Part shown: positions 1-10,668 of the stretch, one piece after another
Layout of the letters: every line of letters starts with the position of its first letter
How positions within the stretch are numbered: the stretch's first letter is position 1
NCBI RefSeq assembly: GCF_905475465.1
Contig: NC_062246.1
Location: 6,288,001 to 6,352,000 of the forward strand
Length of the DNA stretch: 64,000 nt
Direction of reading: 5' to 3'
DNA from: Pieris napi
Lineage: Eukaryota > Arthropoda > Insecta > Lepidoptera > Pieridae
Notes under the pieces: generated by a model
What the model saw: the letters and a program-made list of their open reading frames with translations, nothing else
Databases searched by the model: none
What the model was told of the DNA's origin: nothing
Made by a program: the position numbers and the translations under genes

Positions 1-206
1 TACACTGGGGAATAAATCGACACAGCTGGGTAAAGGTAAATTACTTTTTTTTTTAAAGTAGTTATAGTGAAATAAAATACTAATGCTTTTAAGTCTTTCG
101 CGCCATTGTCTACCAAGAAAAGAAAGGAACTGCGCATATGTTGTAAGCGAACCTTACTTATATAGATATAAATATACAAACGATTCGATATCTCAACTGC
201 TCTGAC

Positions 207-617
207 TTGCATAAATATACATTGGCGGAAGATACCATTCAACTAAGTAATCTCATCATTGAGGCCGCGGACAACCCTTGCATCATAAAAGCGTCGGTAA
301 TTATTTTGAAAAACAATCATTTTCCCAGTTATAATTATGCTTATTACATAACTGGAAAGAAAATAGTAATGATTAATAATGAATTCCGAGGACCACAACA
401 AAATCATTACATAGTTAGAGATAATGCACTTCTAGTTAATAATACATATCAAGGCCACTTGCAAGTTCATGAAGTAGCGGGAATGAAGTCACTGCATTCA
501 ACAATGTACATGATAGTATATGTAGAGTCAATCAATATTCAGGAACTAGTATACTGGTGTTCGATAACGAATCTAGAGGAGATCTGTATGATGTCTTACT
601 TCGGGAAAAATCCGTGA
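207..617 (+). pseudogene. Exon fragment of the secreted-type gene, tandem copy 1
   Basis: The frame is open for about 136 codons but has no ATG at its left edge and matches exon 2 of the locus at 12.6-14.7 kb. It begins in frame with the NCSDLHKYTLAEDTIQLSNL stretch. At about position 480 one base is missing relative to the fuller copy (gcgggaatgaag against gcgggatatgaag). After this point the reading frame differs and ends early. Neither exon 1 nor the last third of the gene is present. It is a non-functional fragment. The family is not recognised. Confidence 0.7.
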
Positions 618-915
618 ACTCATTTTAATATCGTGATATTTTTTTTAGCGCTTTGAACGGTAGAAGATAAATCGACACTGCTGAATGAATTGAAACCGCA
701 GAATAAACCTACACTGGGGAATAAATCGACACAGCTGGATAAAGGTAAATTACTTTTTTTTTAAAAGTAGTTATAGTGAAATAAAATACTAATGCTTTTA
801 AGTCTTTCGCGCCATTGTCTACCAAGAAAAGAAAGGAACTGCGCATATGTTGTAAGCGAACCTTACTTATATAGATATAAATATACAAACGATTCGATAT
901 CTCAACTGCTCTGAC

Positions 916-1326
916 TTGCATAAATATACATTGGCGGAAGATACCATTCAACTAAGTAATCTCATCATTGAGGCCGCGGACAACCCTTGCATCATAAAAG
1001 CGTCGGTAATTATTTTGAAAAACAATCATTTTCCCGGTTATAATTATGCTTATAACATAACTGGAAAGCAAATAGTAATGGTTAATAATGAATTCCGAGG
1101 ACCACAACAAAATCATTACATAGTTGGAGATAATGCACTTCTAGTTAATAATAAATATCAAGGCCACTTGCAAGTTCATGAAGTAGCGGATATGAAATCA
1201 CTGCATTCAACAATGTATATGATAGTATATGTAGAGTCAATCAATATTCAGGAACTAGTATACTGTTGTTCGATAACGAATCTAGAGGAGATCTGTATGA
1301 TGTCTTACTTCGGGAAAAATCCGTGA
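916..1326 (+). pseudogene. Exon fragment of the secreted-type gene, tandem copy 2
   Basis: This second unit of the tandem array is nearly identical to the copy at 207-617. It has its own single-base loss at the equivalent place (gcggatatgaaatc), so the frame shifts in the same region. It has no start codon and no C-terminal third. The separate small differences show the two units have diverged since the duplication. Confidence 0.7.
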
Positions 1327-1620
1327 ACTCATTTTAATATCGTGATATTTTTTTAGCGCTTCGAACGGTAGAAGATAAATCGACACTGCTGAATGAATTG
1401 AAACCGCAGAATAAACCGACACTGGAGAATGAATCGACATAGCTGGATAATTACTTTTTTAAACGGTTTTATTTAGCTCACCCTGTTTGATTTATTTATT
1501 ATTCTTGGGTAAAATTTAGTAATTCAAATTTCACCCTCTTCCTGTCAACTGATTAATCTGAAATTTTGTATACACTTTGGATTTTGGTGACAATACAATT
1601 ATGTTTATTTATTATCATTA

Positions 1621-2110
1621 TAAATCCAAGATGGCGGCCGCTACAAAATGGCGGATAACGTAGGTTTTATCAATCCCATCAATATGGGTATCAAATGAAA
1701 GGGCTCAACAAGCAGAATACAATATACTATAAAAAATTGAAATCCAAGATGGCGGCCGCTACAAAATGGCGGATAACGTAGGTTTTATCAATCCCATCAA
1801 TATGGGTATCAAATGAAAGTGCTCAACCAGTATAATACAATGTACTATATAAAATTAAAATCCAAGATGGCGGCCTCTACAAAATGGCGGATAACTTAGG
1901 TTTTATCAATCCCATCAACATGGGTATCAAATGAAAGATCTCAACAAGTAGAATACAATTTACTATGCAAAATTGAAATCTAAGATGGCCGCCGCTATCA
2001 AATGGCTGATAACCATTTTTTTATTAATCCCACCAATATGGGTATCAAATAAAAGGGCTTGACAAGAAGAATACAGTGCACTATACAACCTCAATATTTA
2101 AGATGGGCGC
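1621..2110 (+). repeat. Five-copy tandem repeat of about 119 bp
   Basis: Units begin near 1622, 1740, 1859, 1977 and 2096. Each starts with a core like aatccaagatggcggccgct, followed by aaaatggcggataac and then by tgggtatcaaatgaaag. Identity to the first unit falls from left to right; the last unit is partial and has an altered core. No frame is open across the array. It is probably an internal minisatellite of a mobile element. The flanks (1441-1620 and 2111-2358) hold no gene I can see. Confidence 0.8.
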
Positions 2111-2358
2111 AGCCACCAAATGGCGTATAATAATAAGATTTAAATTTAGAAATTGAATCTGTAATTTAGGTATCTGATTAATCCAGCCTGAATCCACCAC
2201 CCAAGTCAAGATTTTGTATCGTGTTGAGGACTGTGTGGCGTTAGGGTGGCTAAAAATGATACATTGTTAGCGGTACACCACCCAAGTTAAGGTGAAAGGT
2301 TAAAACGCGCCGAGAACTGTAATACCAGCTGATATCAACAAAACTGGGGGTATCAACA

Positions 2359-2889
2359 AAAGCGGAACTGCAAATATTTGTGGGGGCAAAAGTCATGCTA
2401 CGGTCCAATATTGACGTTTCAAAGGGATTAGTAAATGGCGCTATAGGCTACATCAACGAAATCGTTTGGCCTCAATTTCGTCGAACTCAGATGTATGCAA
2501 CAGATGTACCTTCCGTCCGAATTGATTTCGCAAGAGACGGAGTACATCTTATACACCCGAAAGCCATACAGTTTCCAGCTAAGTACAATTACGGGACGGC
2601 TGAAAGAAGAATGTTGCCTTTAATACTATCATGGGCTTCTACAAGACATAAAATGCAGGGCAGCACTGTGGATCATGCAGTCGTATACTTAGGTGCGAAA
2701 CTGTTTGAAGAAGGTCAAGCCTACGTGGCTCTTAGTAGAGTAAGATCATTGCAGGGACTTCGTATAGAGGAGTTGGACTGCAATAAACTAACGGGCAAGA
2801 AACCTTGCAATAATGAAGCACTAAATGAATTAAACATAGGGCTAGAATGTGGAAACAAGCTAGCAAGCTCGATTATAAGCGAGTTTTAG
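2359..2889 (+). pseudogene. Pif1/Helitron-type helicase, C-terminal fragment
   Basis: The frame runs from about 2359, before the first ATG at 2380, to a stop at 2887-2889. The region reads VGAKVMLRSNIDVSKGLVNG, then HKMQGSTVDHAVVYLG and YVALSRVRSLQGLRI. These are the late helicase motifs (V/VI region, SxHKxQGxT and ALSR) of the Pif1 family, which is also the helicase half of Helitron Rep-Hel proteins. Walker A and B and the N-terminus are missing, so this is a truncated copy, probably from a transposon. The surrounding repeats fit that reading. It could alternatively come from a Maverick-like or viral helicase. There is no further gene in 2890-3174. Confidence 0.75.
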
Positions 2890-3084
2890 GGTTTCATAGT
2901 GGTGAGCGAGTAGTACTTTTATCATATGTTTTGTCGATTAAAGACAAACTACGAGCAGTGAAACGATTCCTTGCCAGCCAGCAGTGTGAATGTCCAACGA
3001 TAAACTAGTTGAAACATCTCTTTTATTTACATGGAGTGTATAACTATTGGAATTTCCATGAGCAAGAAAATAGTAAGTAATTTT

Positions 3085-3111
3085 AATCCGTGAACTCATT
3101 TTAATATCGTG
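3085..3111 (+). repeat. 27-bp remnant of the tandem-unit junction
   Basis: These 27 bases are identical to the exon-to-intron junction seen in the 709-bp units at about 609 and 1318. The junction does not occur in the fuller gene at 14.4 kb. The sequence on both sides is unrelated or too decayed to assign, apart from a short gaaaatagtaa-like stretch to the left. Confidence 0.6.
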
Positions 3112-3174
3112 CCCGCAAACCATCCTACAACTCATCTGCTCATAGTCAGAAGACTGATTGCACGATGAGCTCTA

Positions 3175-3783
3175 TTAAAAAAAAAAAAAACTTTTTAGCA
3201 ATATATCGTCGTAGAACGTAATCACATCTGGAATATCTTTGAACAAATTTGCCATAAATTTTTGAAATATTCCCGGACTTGAAGCTAAGCCGTATACTAA
3301 GCGATTATATTTAAAAAGCCCCTTATGTGTATTGATTACAGTGTACGCTTTTGATTCTGCATCTAGTTCAAGTTGATTATAAGCCTGCGATAAATTAATT
3401 TTTGTGTAGTATTTATTTCCACTGAGGTCGCTAAACAATTCATCAATCCTCGGTACCCGATACCTATTAATCATTAAGGCTCGATTGAGTGTCACCTCGT
3501 TGTCGGCACAAATACTAATTCCCCCGTCTGTGTTGGAAGCAATGACCAGCGGAGTAGCCCAGTCGGAGTGGTCCACCGGTTGCACGACGCCGGCCTGAAG
3601 CATGGCATCTAGTTCTGCATCCACACGCGCTCGTATAGAGAAAGGCAATGGCCTTGCTCTGCAAAATATAGGCTTTGCGTCCTCACGCACCTTCAGCGCC
3701 ACCGTACCAACAGTGTACCTGCCCAGGGTCCCGTCAAACACCGACTTATATCTGGAAAGTACTAGTATTATTGATTTGGTCAT
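3175..3783 (-). pseudogene. Gypsy reverse transcriptase, N-terminal half
   Basis: About 200 codons of Ty3/gypsy RT. Visible blocks: ARPLPFSIRARVDAELDAML before the fingers, WATPLVIASNTDGGISICAD, YRVPRIDELFSDLSGNKYYT, KINLSQAYNQLELD (motif A; K-I-N-L instead of the usual F-T-K-L-D-L form), YNRLVYGLASSPGIFQKFM and finally FYDDILL (motif C). The frame then ends in the adjoining homopolymer. The copy would need the thumb, RNase H and integrase to work, and none follow. Confidence 0.85.
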
Positions 3784-3936
3784 TCGATTGGCTTAAATTT
3801 AGGGATATCTATATTCAATTCTGAGAGCCTTTGTCGGCTGTACCTACCAATTTATTGGCTCTCAGAATATGACAATAGTTGTCGATAACATAAAGGTCCA
3901 AAACTTTACATACATTGCCATATTTTACACTGATTT

Positions 3937-4146
3937 CTAAATATCCCAATGGTTCAATGGTAGACCTACGACGTCATAAAACTTTAATTTAAACCTGCAT
4001 GACTTTAACTTCAATTTGTTAAAGTATTTTAAAAATTTACTTTTACTGATACAAGATAAAGCGGACCCAGTATCTATTTCCATATTCAACAATGTATTGC
4101 TCACTAGTAAGGAAATACACACCGGCTTGTACGTAGCTAAGGACAT
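3937..4146 (-). pseudogene. Gypsy aspartic protease fragment
   Basis: A 69-residue minus-strand frame with MEIDTGSALSCISKSKF, the D-T-G-S/A active-site signature of retroviral-type aspartic proteases. It lies between nucleocapsid and RT, the usual pol order. About 150 bp (3784-3936) separate it from the RT frame and contain stops, so pol is no longer continuous. Confidence 0.7.
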
Positions 4147-5071
4147 CTAATAGATTGGCTCCTCATCCATGTAGTCTTCATCTTCCTCTTGCTGGCGCAC
4201 CTCGCTCGCCGGCGCCGCTTTGGCCGCCGGTCCTGCCTCGCATCCGGCGGCTCCCTGCAGCCAGTAGTTGTCGGCGGGGGCTCCTTGTCCGGCCCCATGC
4301 CCGGCGCCACGTGATCGCCCGCCACGCTTCCCGCGCCACCCACGCGACCTGCCACTGTACCCGTAGCTGTTCATCACGCCCTCACCGCGTGCTCCAGTCT
4401 TCTCTCGTCCCGTACACATACGTCGGAGATGGCCTGTCGTTTTGCAGAGGCTGAACACAAAATTTTTGTAAACACAATCTTCCCAGCGATGATTTGTGTC
4501 CCCACATGCTTTACAGTCACGTATTTGCATTTGAGTGAACGATCCACAAAGCCCGCATCACGTTCCGCCCCCTCAAGGTTAATCGCGAGCGACACGGCTT
4601 TATTATAGCAAAGATTCTACTCGGCAAACAGCCTCTGTCTTGTAGATTCACTTTTAGCCCGCACACGAATTGGTTTCTAATATTATCTTCTAGTGTTGTT
4701 GAAAAATCACAAAACCGTGATAATTTTTTTAAGTCTGCCACGTAGTCGGCAATCGATTCGTTTTCTTGCTGCCTTCTTTGGCGAAATCTGTAACGCTCCG
4801 CTAATATTGAAGGTTTCGGCTGCAAATGCGTTTCCATTAAACTCACAACTTCTTTGAAAGTTAGACTCGAAGGTTTCTTCGGACTGGCCAACGTAGATAG
4901 CAAGTCGTAGCTTTCTTCCCCCCTTACCGCTATAAGCGTGGGTAATTTGACGCCATCTTCTATTTTATTCGCCATAAAATACATCTCAACCCGTTCAATA
5001 TACGCCGACCAATTGCCGTTTTTAACGTCGAATGTACTAATTTGTCCAATCCTTATAATTTTTCTCAACAC
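4147..5071 (-). pseudogene. Gypsy gag and nucleocapsid, frameshifted
   Basis: Two overlapping minus-strand frames. 5071-4517 is a gag capsid-like region (WSAYIERVEMYFMANKIEDG, then RYRFRQRRQQENESIADYVA, a typical retrotransposon gag block). 4530-4147 carries CKACGDTNHRWEDC, a perfect CX2CX4HX4C zinc knuckle, and CKTTGHLRRMC, a second knuckle that has lost its first cysteine. An Arg/Gly-rich tail follows. A frameshift near 4600 separates the two. Frames on the plus strand here (such as 4155-4454) are shadows. Confidence 0.8.
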
Positions 5072-5105
5072 TGTTTTATTAATAATTACATTTATGTGAA
5101 TAATT

Positions 5106-5117
5106 CCACGTTCGCCA
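5106..5117 (-). other. Putative primer-binding site of the gypsy relic
   Basis: Read on the minus strand, tggcgaacgtgg lies directly after the end of the LTR-like segment and just before gag, where a tRNA-primed minus-strand start is expected. It starts with TGG, as most such sites do. An AATAAA-like polyadenylation signal is about 40 bp upstream within the LTR part (plus-strand tttatt near 5155). I did not match it to a particular tRNA. Confidence 0.45.
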
Positions 5118-5232
5118 CTGACAAATTAAAGATACGTGTACTTTCGCAAAACGTTTATTGAAGACTGACGTCTGACGCTCAGCCCACAGGCCTCCCGAGT
5201 CCCTCCTCAGTCACCTCAGTGTTGCCAACTTA

Positions 5233-6660
5233 GGGTGGGTTGCATCAACAAATTTTGACGGACACGTAATCTTTAAATATGGCGCTAACGAACGTTAGAC
5301 AAAAAAAGTGTTGATTCACCATCTATGACCGCTTAGGTTCGTTAAAAACGTTACGTTACGCTTACGTTAACCAGTGCTTGAACCATTCGTATTTCGTAAT
5401 TGACAATTGTCAAATTTTGGTTTGTAACAGGTAACTTCGTAGTTCGTACTTCTTAAACACTGTTTCCTCTGAATTTAATATTAGAGATGGTTTGATTAAT
5501 AATTATTTTGCAAGGTATGTTAATATTACGATTATTTTTGACTTCAAAAAAATAAATAGCAAATTTAATATTAAAGATGTCTTATATTTCAGATTATAAC
5601 TTTTTTATGGCATGGGTGGTATTGTTAAGGACTAACATATTCTATACTGTTTATATTGCTTATTGCAGCTTTTGGTAAAGAAATAAAATATTTGACAAAA
5701 ATAATATGCCTTTACTAACTGAATTACTTACAGCCTACAGATTTTATTAATTTAGACCAAAAGTTAACTTCATTGACAACAAACAGAAAACTAGTTTTCT
5801 CTAAATTTAATTTTATTCTAATATCAGAGATACATAGTTTAATTATTATTATTTTGCAAGGTAGGTTAATATTAAGATTATTTTTAACTTCAACAAAAAC
5901 AAATCTCAAATTATAATTTTAAAGCTGTCTTATTTTCAGATTATAACTATTTTATGGTATGGATGTGAAATATGGTGCAGGATTAACATATTATATACTG
6001 TATATATATATATTGCTATTGCATGCTTTTGGTGGAGAAATAAAAAGTTTGACAAAAATAATATGCCTTTTTATTACCGAATTACAACATTACATAGTTA
6101 TGCCTGCCTATGCACATAAGAATTAATTCATCTTAAAAATCTATTTCTTTACAGTTTTTATAATTTTTTACACTAATTTTATTACATTGATACACACAAC
6201 TGTTTAATTATTTTGAAGAGCATTTATACTAAGTTTCAAGTAATTCTGATCATAAACAAGTTATAGTAAGTTAATTTTTTTTTTTGTAAAGGTAAATACC
6301 ACTTTTCATACATTTTACATTAGAATTGGCAGTTTCATACAATCTTACATCCCTTTAGTATAATTAATAGTAAGTAATTTTTTTTTTGTAGTTTAAAAAT
6401 GATTTCATCATTCTTCCTCTTCTCATTTAGATGTTGAACACGCAACTCAAAAATTTCTTTTTCATATTTATTATCTGAAAGGGCATTAAATTCTGCATGA
6501 ATCGCACTCCATGCCCTCTTTTTTTGCAAATTGTTAGTACTGTCTGTCTTTTTATTAAATAATATGTGTTTATGTTTTTCTATTAAATTTCTAAATCTGT
6601 CCCCTTCTTTTCCAAAATTTACCGAACGTTCTCTGAAAGTCAATGAGTCATGTAAATAAA
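5233..6660 (-). mobile_element. PIF/Harbinger-type element fragment with Myb-like ORF
   Basis: The left edge reads TTA followed by gggtgggttgcatcaac, a GGG-starting terminus preceded by the TWA target typical of PIF/Harbinger. A minus-strand ORF at 6335-6643 resembles the Myb/SANT-like partner protein of this superfamily. I found no matching inverted terminus on the right, where the 5'-truncated LINE begins, and no nuclease ORF, so the element is truncated. The non-coding part contains an internal duplication (about 5475-5735 against 5805-6085). Confidence 0.55.
6335..6643 (-). CDS. Myb/SANT-like DNA-binding protein of a Harbinger transposon
   Basis: A short ORF of 102 residues beginning MTFRERSVNFGKEGDRFRNL. 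The stretch LIEKHKHILFNKKTDSTNNL, followed by QKKRAWSAIHAEFNAL, fits the trihelix-like Myb_DNA-bind_5 type domain: spaced aromatic or aliphatic helices with W-x-x-I-x-x-E-F-N. In Harbinger transposons a separate Myb-like protein brings the nuclease to the termini. The C-terminal part is Lys/Glu-rich, (Q/E)LRVQHLNEKRKNDEI, and probably helical. It is shorter than usual (family members are often above 200 residues) and the N-terminal DNA-binding helix may be incomplete. No nuclease partner is adjacent. Confidence 0.55.
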   Translation of the reverse strand: MTFRERSVNFGKEGDRFRNLIEKHKHILFNKKTDSTNNLQKKRAWSAIHAEFNALSDNKYEKEIFELRVQHLNEKRKNDEIIFKLQKKNYLLLIILKGCKIV

Positions 6661-6875
6661 TACATTTCTAACTATATCTCTCAATATAATATATATATAC
6701 TTTGTGCATATACAATTCATACAATATAATAATAAAATAATAGCTTTATACCATTTCCATTTACTTCCTTCTCTATATCCATACAAAATACCTATCAAAC
6801 AAATTAAATTAATTTTTTTTTTACAAATGCAACCATCCCATCAATATTTTTTTATGACGTTGTCACGTTCAACTA

Positions 6876-7526
6876 TTGTCAAATAATAGCTCAATTAGTT
6901 TGATTAATTTGAGAAAGATTATTTTGCAATTACCCAAGCCTTGTCTTTTTTCTGGTGATTTTAATGCTCACAATATAGCTTTTGGTTGTGATACTACCAA
7001 TTCAAGAGGTCGTGAATTATTTGATATATTTGATGATGCTGATTTATGTATTTTAAATTCTAGTGACCCTACTACTATTTCTAGACCTGGTAATAATGCA
7101 TCAGCCATTGATGTTACTTGTGTTAGCCCTGCACATATTGCACCACTTTGTGAGTGGTATGTCGGTGATGACTCTTTAGGGAGCTATCATTTACCTACTT
7201 TTGTTAACATCATTACCTCAACTAAAAAATATACAGTTCAAGAGTCTATACATAAGTATTTATATAATAAAACAAACTGGAATATGTACAATGACAAATC
7301 CAAAGATATATTTGATAAATTTTCTCCTTCAACAATTGATACTTTAGTTCAATATGATGAATTTTCTAAATTACTACTTAGTTTAAAAGAAAACTGTGTT
7401 CCATTGTTAAAGCATAAATCTTCTAGTAAAAAGTCTGCTCCTCCAGCTCCTTGCTGGAATGATACTTGTGCCGAGGCTGTAACCAAATCAAGAGAAGCGT
7501 TAGCTAATTATAGACGTAAATCGTAA
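6876..7526 (+). pseudogene. LINE APE endonuclease, C-terminal half
   Basis: The frame contains LFSGDFNAHNIAFG (the G-D-F-N-A-H catalytic block), SAIDVTCVSPA (S-x-I-D-x-T block) and SLGSYHLP, where functional enzymes usually have S-D-H. This indicates replacement of the catalytic Asp before His. The N-terminal catalytic Asn and Glu blocks are absent because the element is truncated. The end of the frame, NYRRKS, leads into the linker that the Helitron interrupts. Confidence 0.85.
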
Positions 7527-7553
7527 TATGACAATGGACAATTATATAGAATA

Positions 7554-7953
7554 CTAGCTGGCCTGGCGAACATTGTACCTACCGCCTAACAGTCGATTCT
7601 TTATTTTTTTTAAATACTTGTTCTGCTATTCGGGAATCGGGACACCGGACAATCGGTCTAGCTAGTAAGATAAAAAAAAGAAAGTTGATAATACAACAAA
7701 TACATTATGTCAAAAAATAAAAATTTACCTTCCCAGAACCCCTCCACTAACACTTGAACTTTATGATATGGTATTAAAGTTCAAATTGCCTTTAAATATT
7801 ATTACGAATATTATGTATGGGAATATAGAAGTGTTGTTTTAGACTTTTTCACTCAATTTTTTTAATTTTTCTCTCCGTAAGAACCATCCTCGTACCTCGT
7901 TTTCATGTTATGTCGTGACAACGGAAAACGGGTTTCATTTTTATATATATAGA
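7554..7953 (-). mobile_element. Non-autonomous Helitron inside the LINE
   Basis: Read on the minus strand it starts tctatatatataaaaatga and ends ggccagCTAG. Flanking bases are A before the 5' TC and T after CTAG, the A^T insertion rule of Helitrons. Removing it joins the LINE linker: the reading after the right junction gives a YKKIDSRKK-like stretch that fits the EN-RT linker. It is 400 bp, encodes nothing and has no target duplication, as expected. Confidence 0.8.
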
Positions 7954-7954
7954 T

Positions 7955-8957
7955 AAGAAAATAGATTCGAGGAAAAAAAATATTATAAAAATGGCTAAGA
8001 AAGACAGTTGGAAAAGTCTTTGATCGTCTTTTAATAGATTCACTCCAGTATCCCGAGTGTGGAATTTTATTAGAAGACTTAAGAGAATTAACATTAATAG
8101 AAATGTGTCCATAAATGATGAGTGGATAGCAAGTTTTTTAGAGAAGTTAGGGCAGCCTAGTAATAACAACGATAATATTTCTGGTTTATTCGAATTTAAT
8201 GATGGAAGTCAGTGGAGCAAGTTTCTACTTAACTCTTTTTGTTTTGAAGAACTTGACATGGCTTTGTCTTCAAGAAAGAATACAACCCCTGGTCTTGATG
8301 ATATTCCTTATATTATGCTTCAAAATCTACATGTTTCTGTAAAACATATTATACTTAATATTTTAAATTCGCTTTGGTCTCAGCAATTGATTCCAGAATC
8401 CTGGAGGTTGCAATGTGTCATACCAGTGTTAAAACCTGACAAACCCAATGATCATTTTAATTCGTACAGACCCATTTCTCTTACATGTTGTGTAGGGAAA
8501 TTGTTTGAGCAAATGATTAAGATTAGACTGGACTATTTTGTTGAAAACCAGAAACTTATTCCTTCTTGTCAGTTTGGATTCACAAAAGGCAAAAGAAAGT
8601 TTTATAGCTTACCTGACTGATATGAAGAAGTGTTTGTTATCAGGTTCTACTGCAATTTGTGTTTTCCTTGATGTTCAGGGGGCATATGATAATGTAGATC
8701 TTCACCAATTAATTAGGGTGCTATATTCTTTGGGCTTCCCAGGAAAGCTTTTAAAATGGATTTTCCATATGTATTATGGTCCTTTTTTATATATTAAATA
8801 CAATAATGTTTTTCATGGTCCAAAATTAGCATTCAAAGGGTTGATGCAAGGGTCTTCTTTATCTCTAATCCTGTATAACCTTTATACTTCACAAATATAT
8901 AGATATGTGACTGAATCTGAAAAAATATTACAATTTGCTGATAACATCTTAATATAA
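7955..8957 (+). pseudogene. LINE reverse transcriptase, frameshifted
   Basis: The first frame (to 8620) has NTTPGLDDIPYIMLQNL, then VIPVLKPDKPNDHFNSYRPI and SCQFGFTKGK, RT blocks 1-3. A frameshift near 8590 moves the reading to the frame ending at 8957, which has VFLDVQGAYDNV (motif A, F-L-D-x-x-x-A-Y-D), GLMQGSSLSLILYNLY (motif B, usually G-L-P/V-Q-G-S) and QFADNILI. The last should be F-A-D-D, so the second catalytic Asp of motif C is now Asn. A stop follows at once. The enzyme cannot be functional. Confidence 0.85.
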
Positions 8958-9341
8958 TATAGTGTAGGCAGTAATTTACAGGTTACTCAAGCAAAAGTTA
9001 ATTCAGCTTTATGTCAACTTAACTACTATTATACTGAGATACTTAAATTAAATATAAATAGTAGTAAAAGTTCAGTTTTAGCTTATGGTATTGATACTAA
9101 TGTAAATGTTAAGTATAACAATAATTTAATCCCTCAAAATAGCGAAAAAAGTTTCTTGGTGTAATTTTTGACACTAAATTAAAATTTACCCAACACATTG
9201 ACTATATTTGTAGGAGAGCTTTGAAAGGTATCAATATTTTGCCGTCCTTAGCAGGAACTTTTTGGGGTTCTGATCCAAAAATTCTTTGTTTTATATAAAA
9301 GCTTAGTATGTAGTCATTTTGATTATAGTTGTCTGGGATAT

Positions 9342-9773
9342 ATGAATATTAGTTCTATATTATTAAAAAAGCTTGATGTTATCCAAAATATTGCTCTTAG
9401 AATTGTTACTGGTGCAATGCGTACCACTCCTATCAATTCTATGGAGGTTGAGTCATGTGTAGAACCACTATGTATTCGGCGAGTATTAATTGCTGAAAAA
9501 TTTTGCCTGAAAATTATAACTTCTCAGAATGATGTCCTTCTTCCAAAACTTTCTTATTCTATAACTATCACTAATACACCAGATTTGCCTTCAAGTATAA
9601 CAGCGACTAATGTTCTCAATAACCAGATCCCTGAATTATTGGGAATTATGAGCTTTATGACTGATTTATCTGATAATATGTACAAATCTGAACTATGGCC
9701 TGTATATCTCTGTAAATATAAAGCTCTTATGTGTAAATTAAATATAAATATGTCCAGTGTATGTAGTAGATAA
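9342..9773 (+). pseudogene. LINE RT thumb/connection segment
   Basis: The frame reads LKKLDVIQNIALRIVTGAMR, then TTPINSMEVESCVEPL and RRVLIAEKFCLKII. These are the conserved post-RT blocks of non-LTR elements (Q-N-x-A-L-R-x-x-x-G-A-x-R-T-T-P). Bases 8958-9341 hold the decayed part between motif C and this block, with several frame changes. This frame overlaps the RNase H frame in a different register. Confidence 0.75.
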
Positions 9774-10668
9774 TATAGACTTTCTTGATTATTGCTGTAC
9801 CAAGCCTAACAGTTACAAAGTCTACACTGATGGGTCTAAATCTTCATCTGCAGTGAAATCGGGTTACTATGATCCTCAGGCTAAAACCTCAAAATGTTTT
9901 ATGTTAAGTAATACTTGCAGCATATTTACAGCTGAAGCTTATGCTATCTATCAAGTTGTATTGTACTTACAAAGTTTACAAAATAATGATAACTACGTGG
10001 AGTTCCTAATAATTTCAGATTCAAAAAGTGTGTTAATGGCTTTAGACAAATGTCATACTCATTATAGAAATTATTTATTGTATAAAATTAGAGAAGCATT
10101 GATTTCTTTGGATACTCCAGTAACATTTAAATGGGTGCCCTCTCATAGGGGTATCAAGGGAAATGATATTGTAGATGGTATCGTCAATTCTAATTATGAT
10201 GAGGATCATAGTATTACATGCAGAGTTCCTTTTACGGATTTTATTTTCGACTTAAAACAAAGAAGTCACAAGTTATGGGAAATCTATTGGAAATTATCCT
10301 CACAGCATAAAGGTAGTTGGTATGCAGAGATCCAAAAAGAACTTCCAAGTAAACCTTGGTATGATAAATATAACAAAGGAGCCAATGAACGTAAATTTAT
10401 AACCATTATTAATCGTTTGAGGTTTGGCCACTGTCATACTCCAAGCCATTTATTTCGTTTTAAAATTATAAATAATAACAGATGCACATACTGTGGAGGA
10501 AATGAGGCCGACTTATCCCACCTCATCTTGAGTTGCCCGACCTTTAAATTTCAACGATTAATACTAGTAACGGATATTATGAAGTTGATGGATTTTGATG
10601 AGAATAATCAGACTAAACTTGGAAATTCTTTAGCAAATAACCCGACAAGATCAGATCATCAGCTTTAG
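9757..10668 (+). pseudogene. LINE RNase H domain and C-terminal CCHC motif
   Basis: About 300 codons. YKVYTDGSKSSSAVKSGYY contains the first catalytic Asp of RNase H; SIFTAEAYAIYQVV the Glu; ISDSKSVLMAL the second Asp; and FKWVPSHRGIKGND the His block, where a V-D/A-D usually follows and here reads DIVDG. Further on, CTYCGGNEADLSHLILSCP is the C-terminal cysteine-histidine motif of I/Jockey-type LINEs. This is the best-preserved frame of the element. Confidence 0.88.

Larger units (their letters stand above)
1..1440 (+). repeat. Tandem 709-bp units containing a duplicated gene exon
   Basis: Two full head-to-tail units (the period is 709 bp: the coding part starts at 207 and again at 916) and the start of a third at about 1410. 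Each unit joins about 240 bp that in the fuller gene lie inside intron 1 (13253-13489) to about 440 bp of its exon 2 (13972-14409). The right edge of the exon piece joins back to the intron piece through the same junction in each unit. This suggests duplication of the locus with an internal deletion, followed by further tandem copying. The third unit decays after about 40 bp. Confidence 0.8.
3178..5229 (-). mobile_element. Ty3/gypsy-type LTR retrotransposon relic
   Basis: On the minus strand, in order: part of an LTR (about 5229-5118), a primer-binding-like site, gag, a nucleocapsid segment with a zinc knuckle, an aspartic protease, then the first half of reverse transcriptase. The copy stops at 3178, next to a run of A on the plus strand, right after the catalytic YDD region. 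The rest of RT, RNase H, integrase and the other LTR are absent. Frameshifts separate gag, nucleocapsid, protease and RT. The copy is dead. Confidence 0.85.

Noticed and set aside
4155..4454. 99-codon Arg/Pro/His-rich plus-strand frame
   Set aside because: It is the complement of the Arg/Gly-rich nucleocapsid coding region of the gypsy relic.
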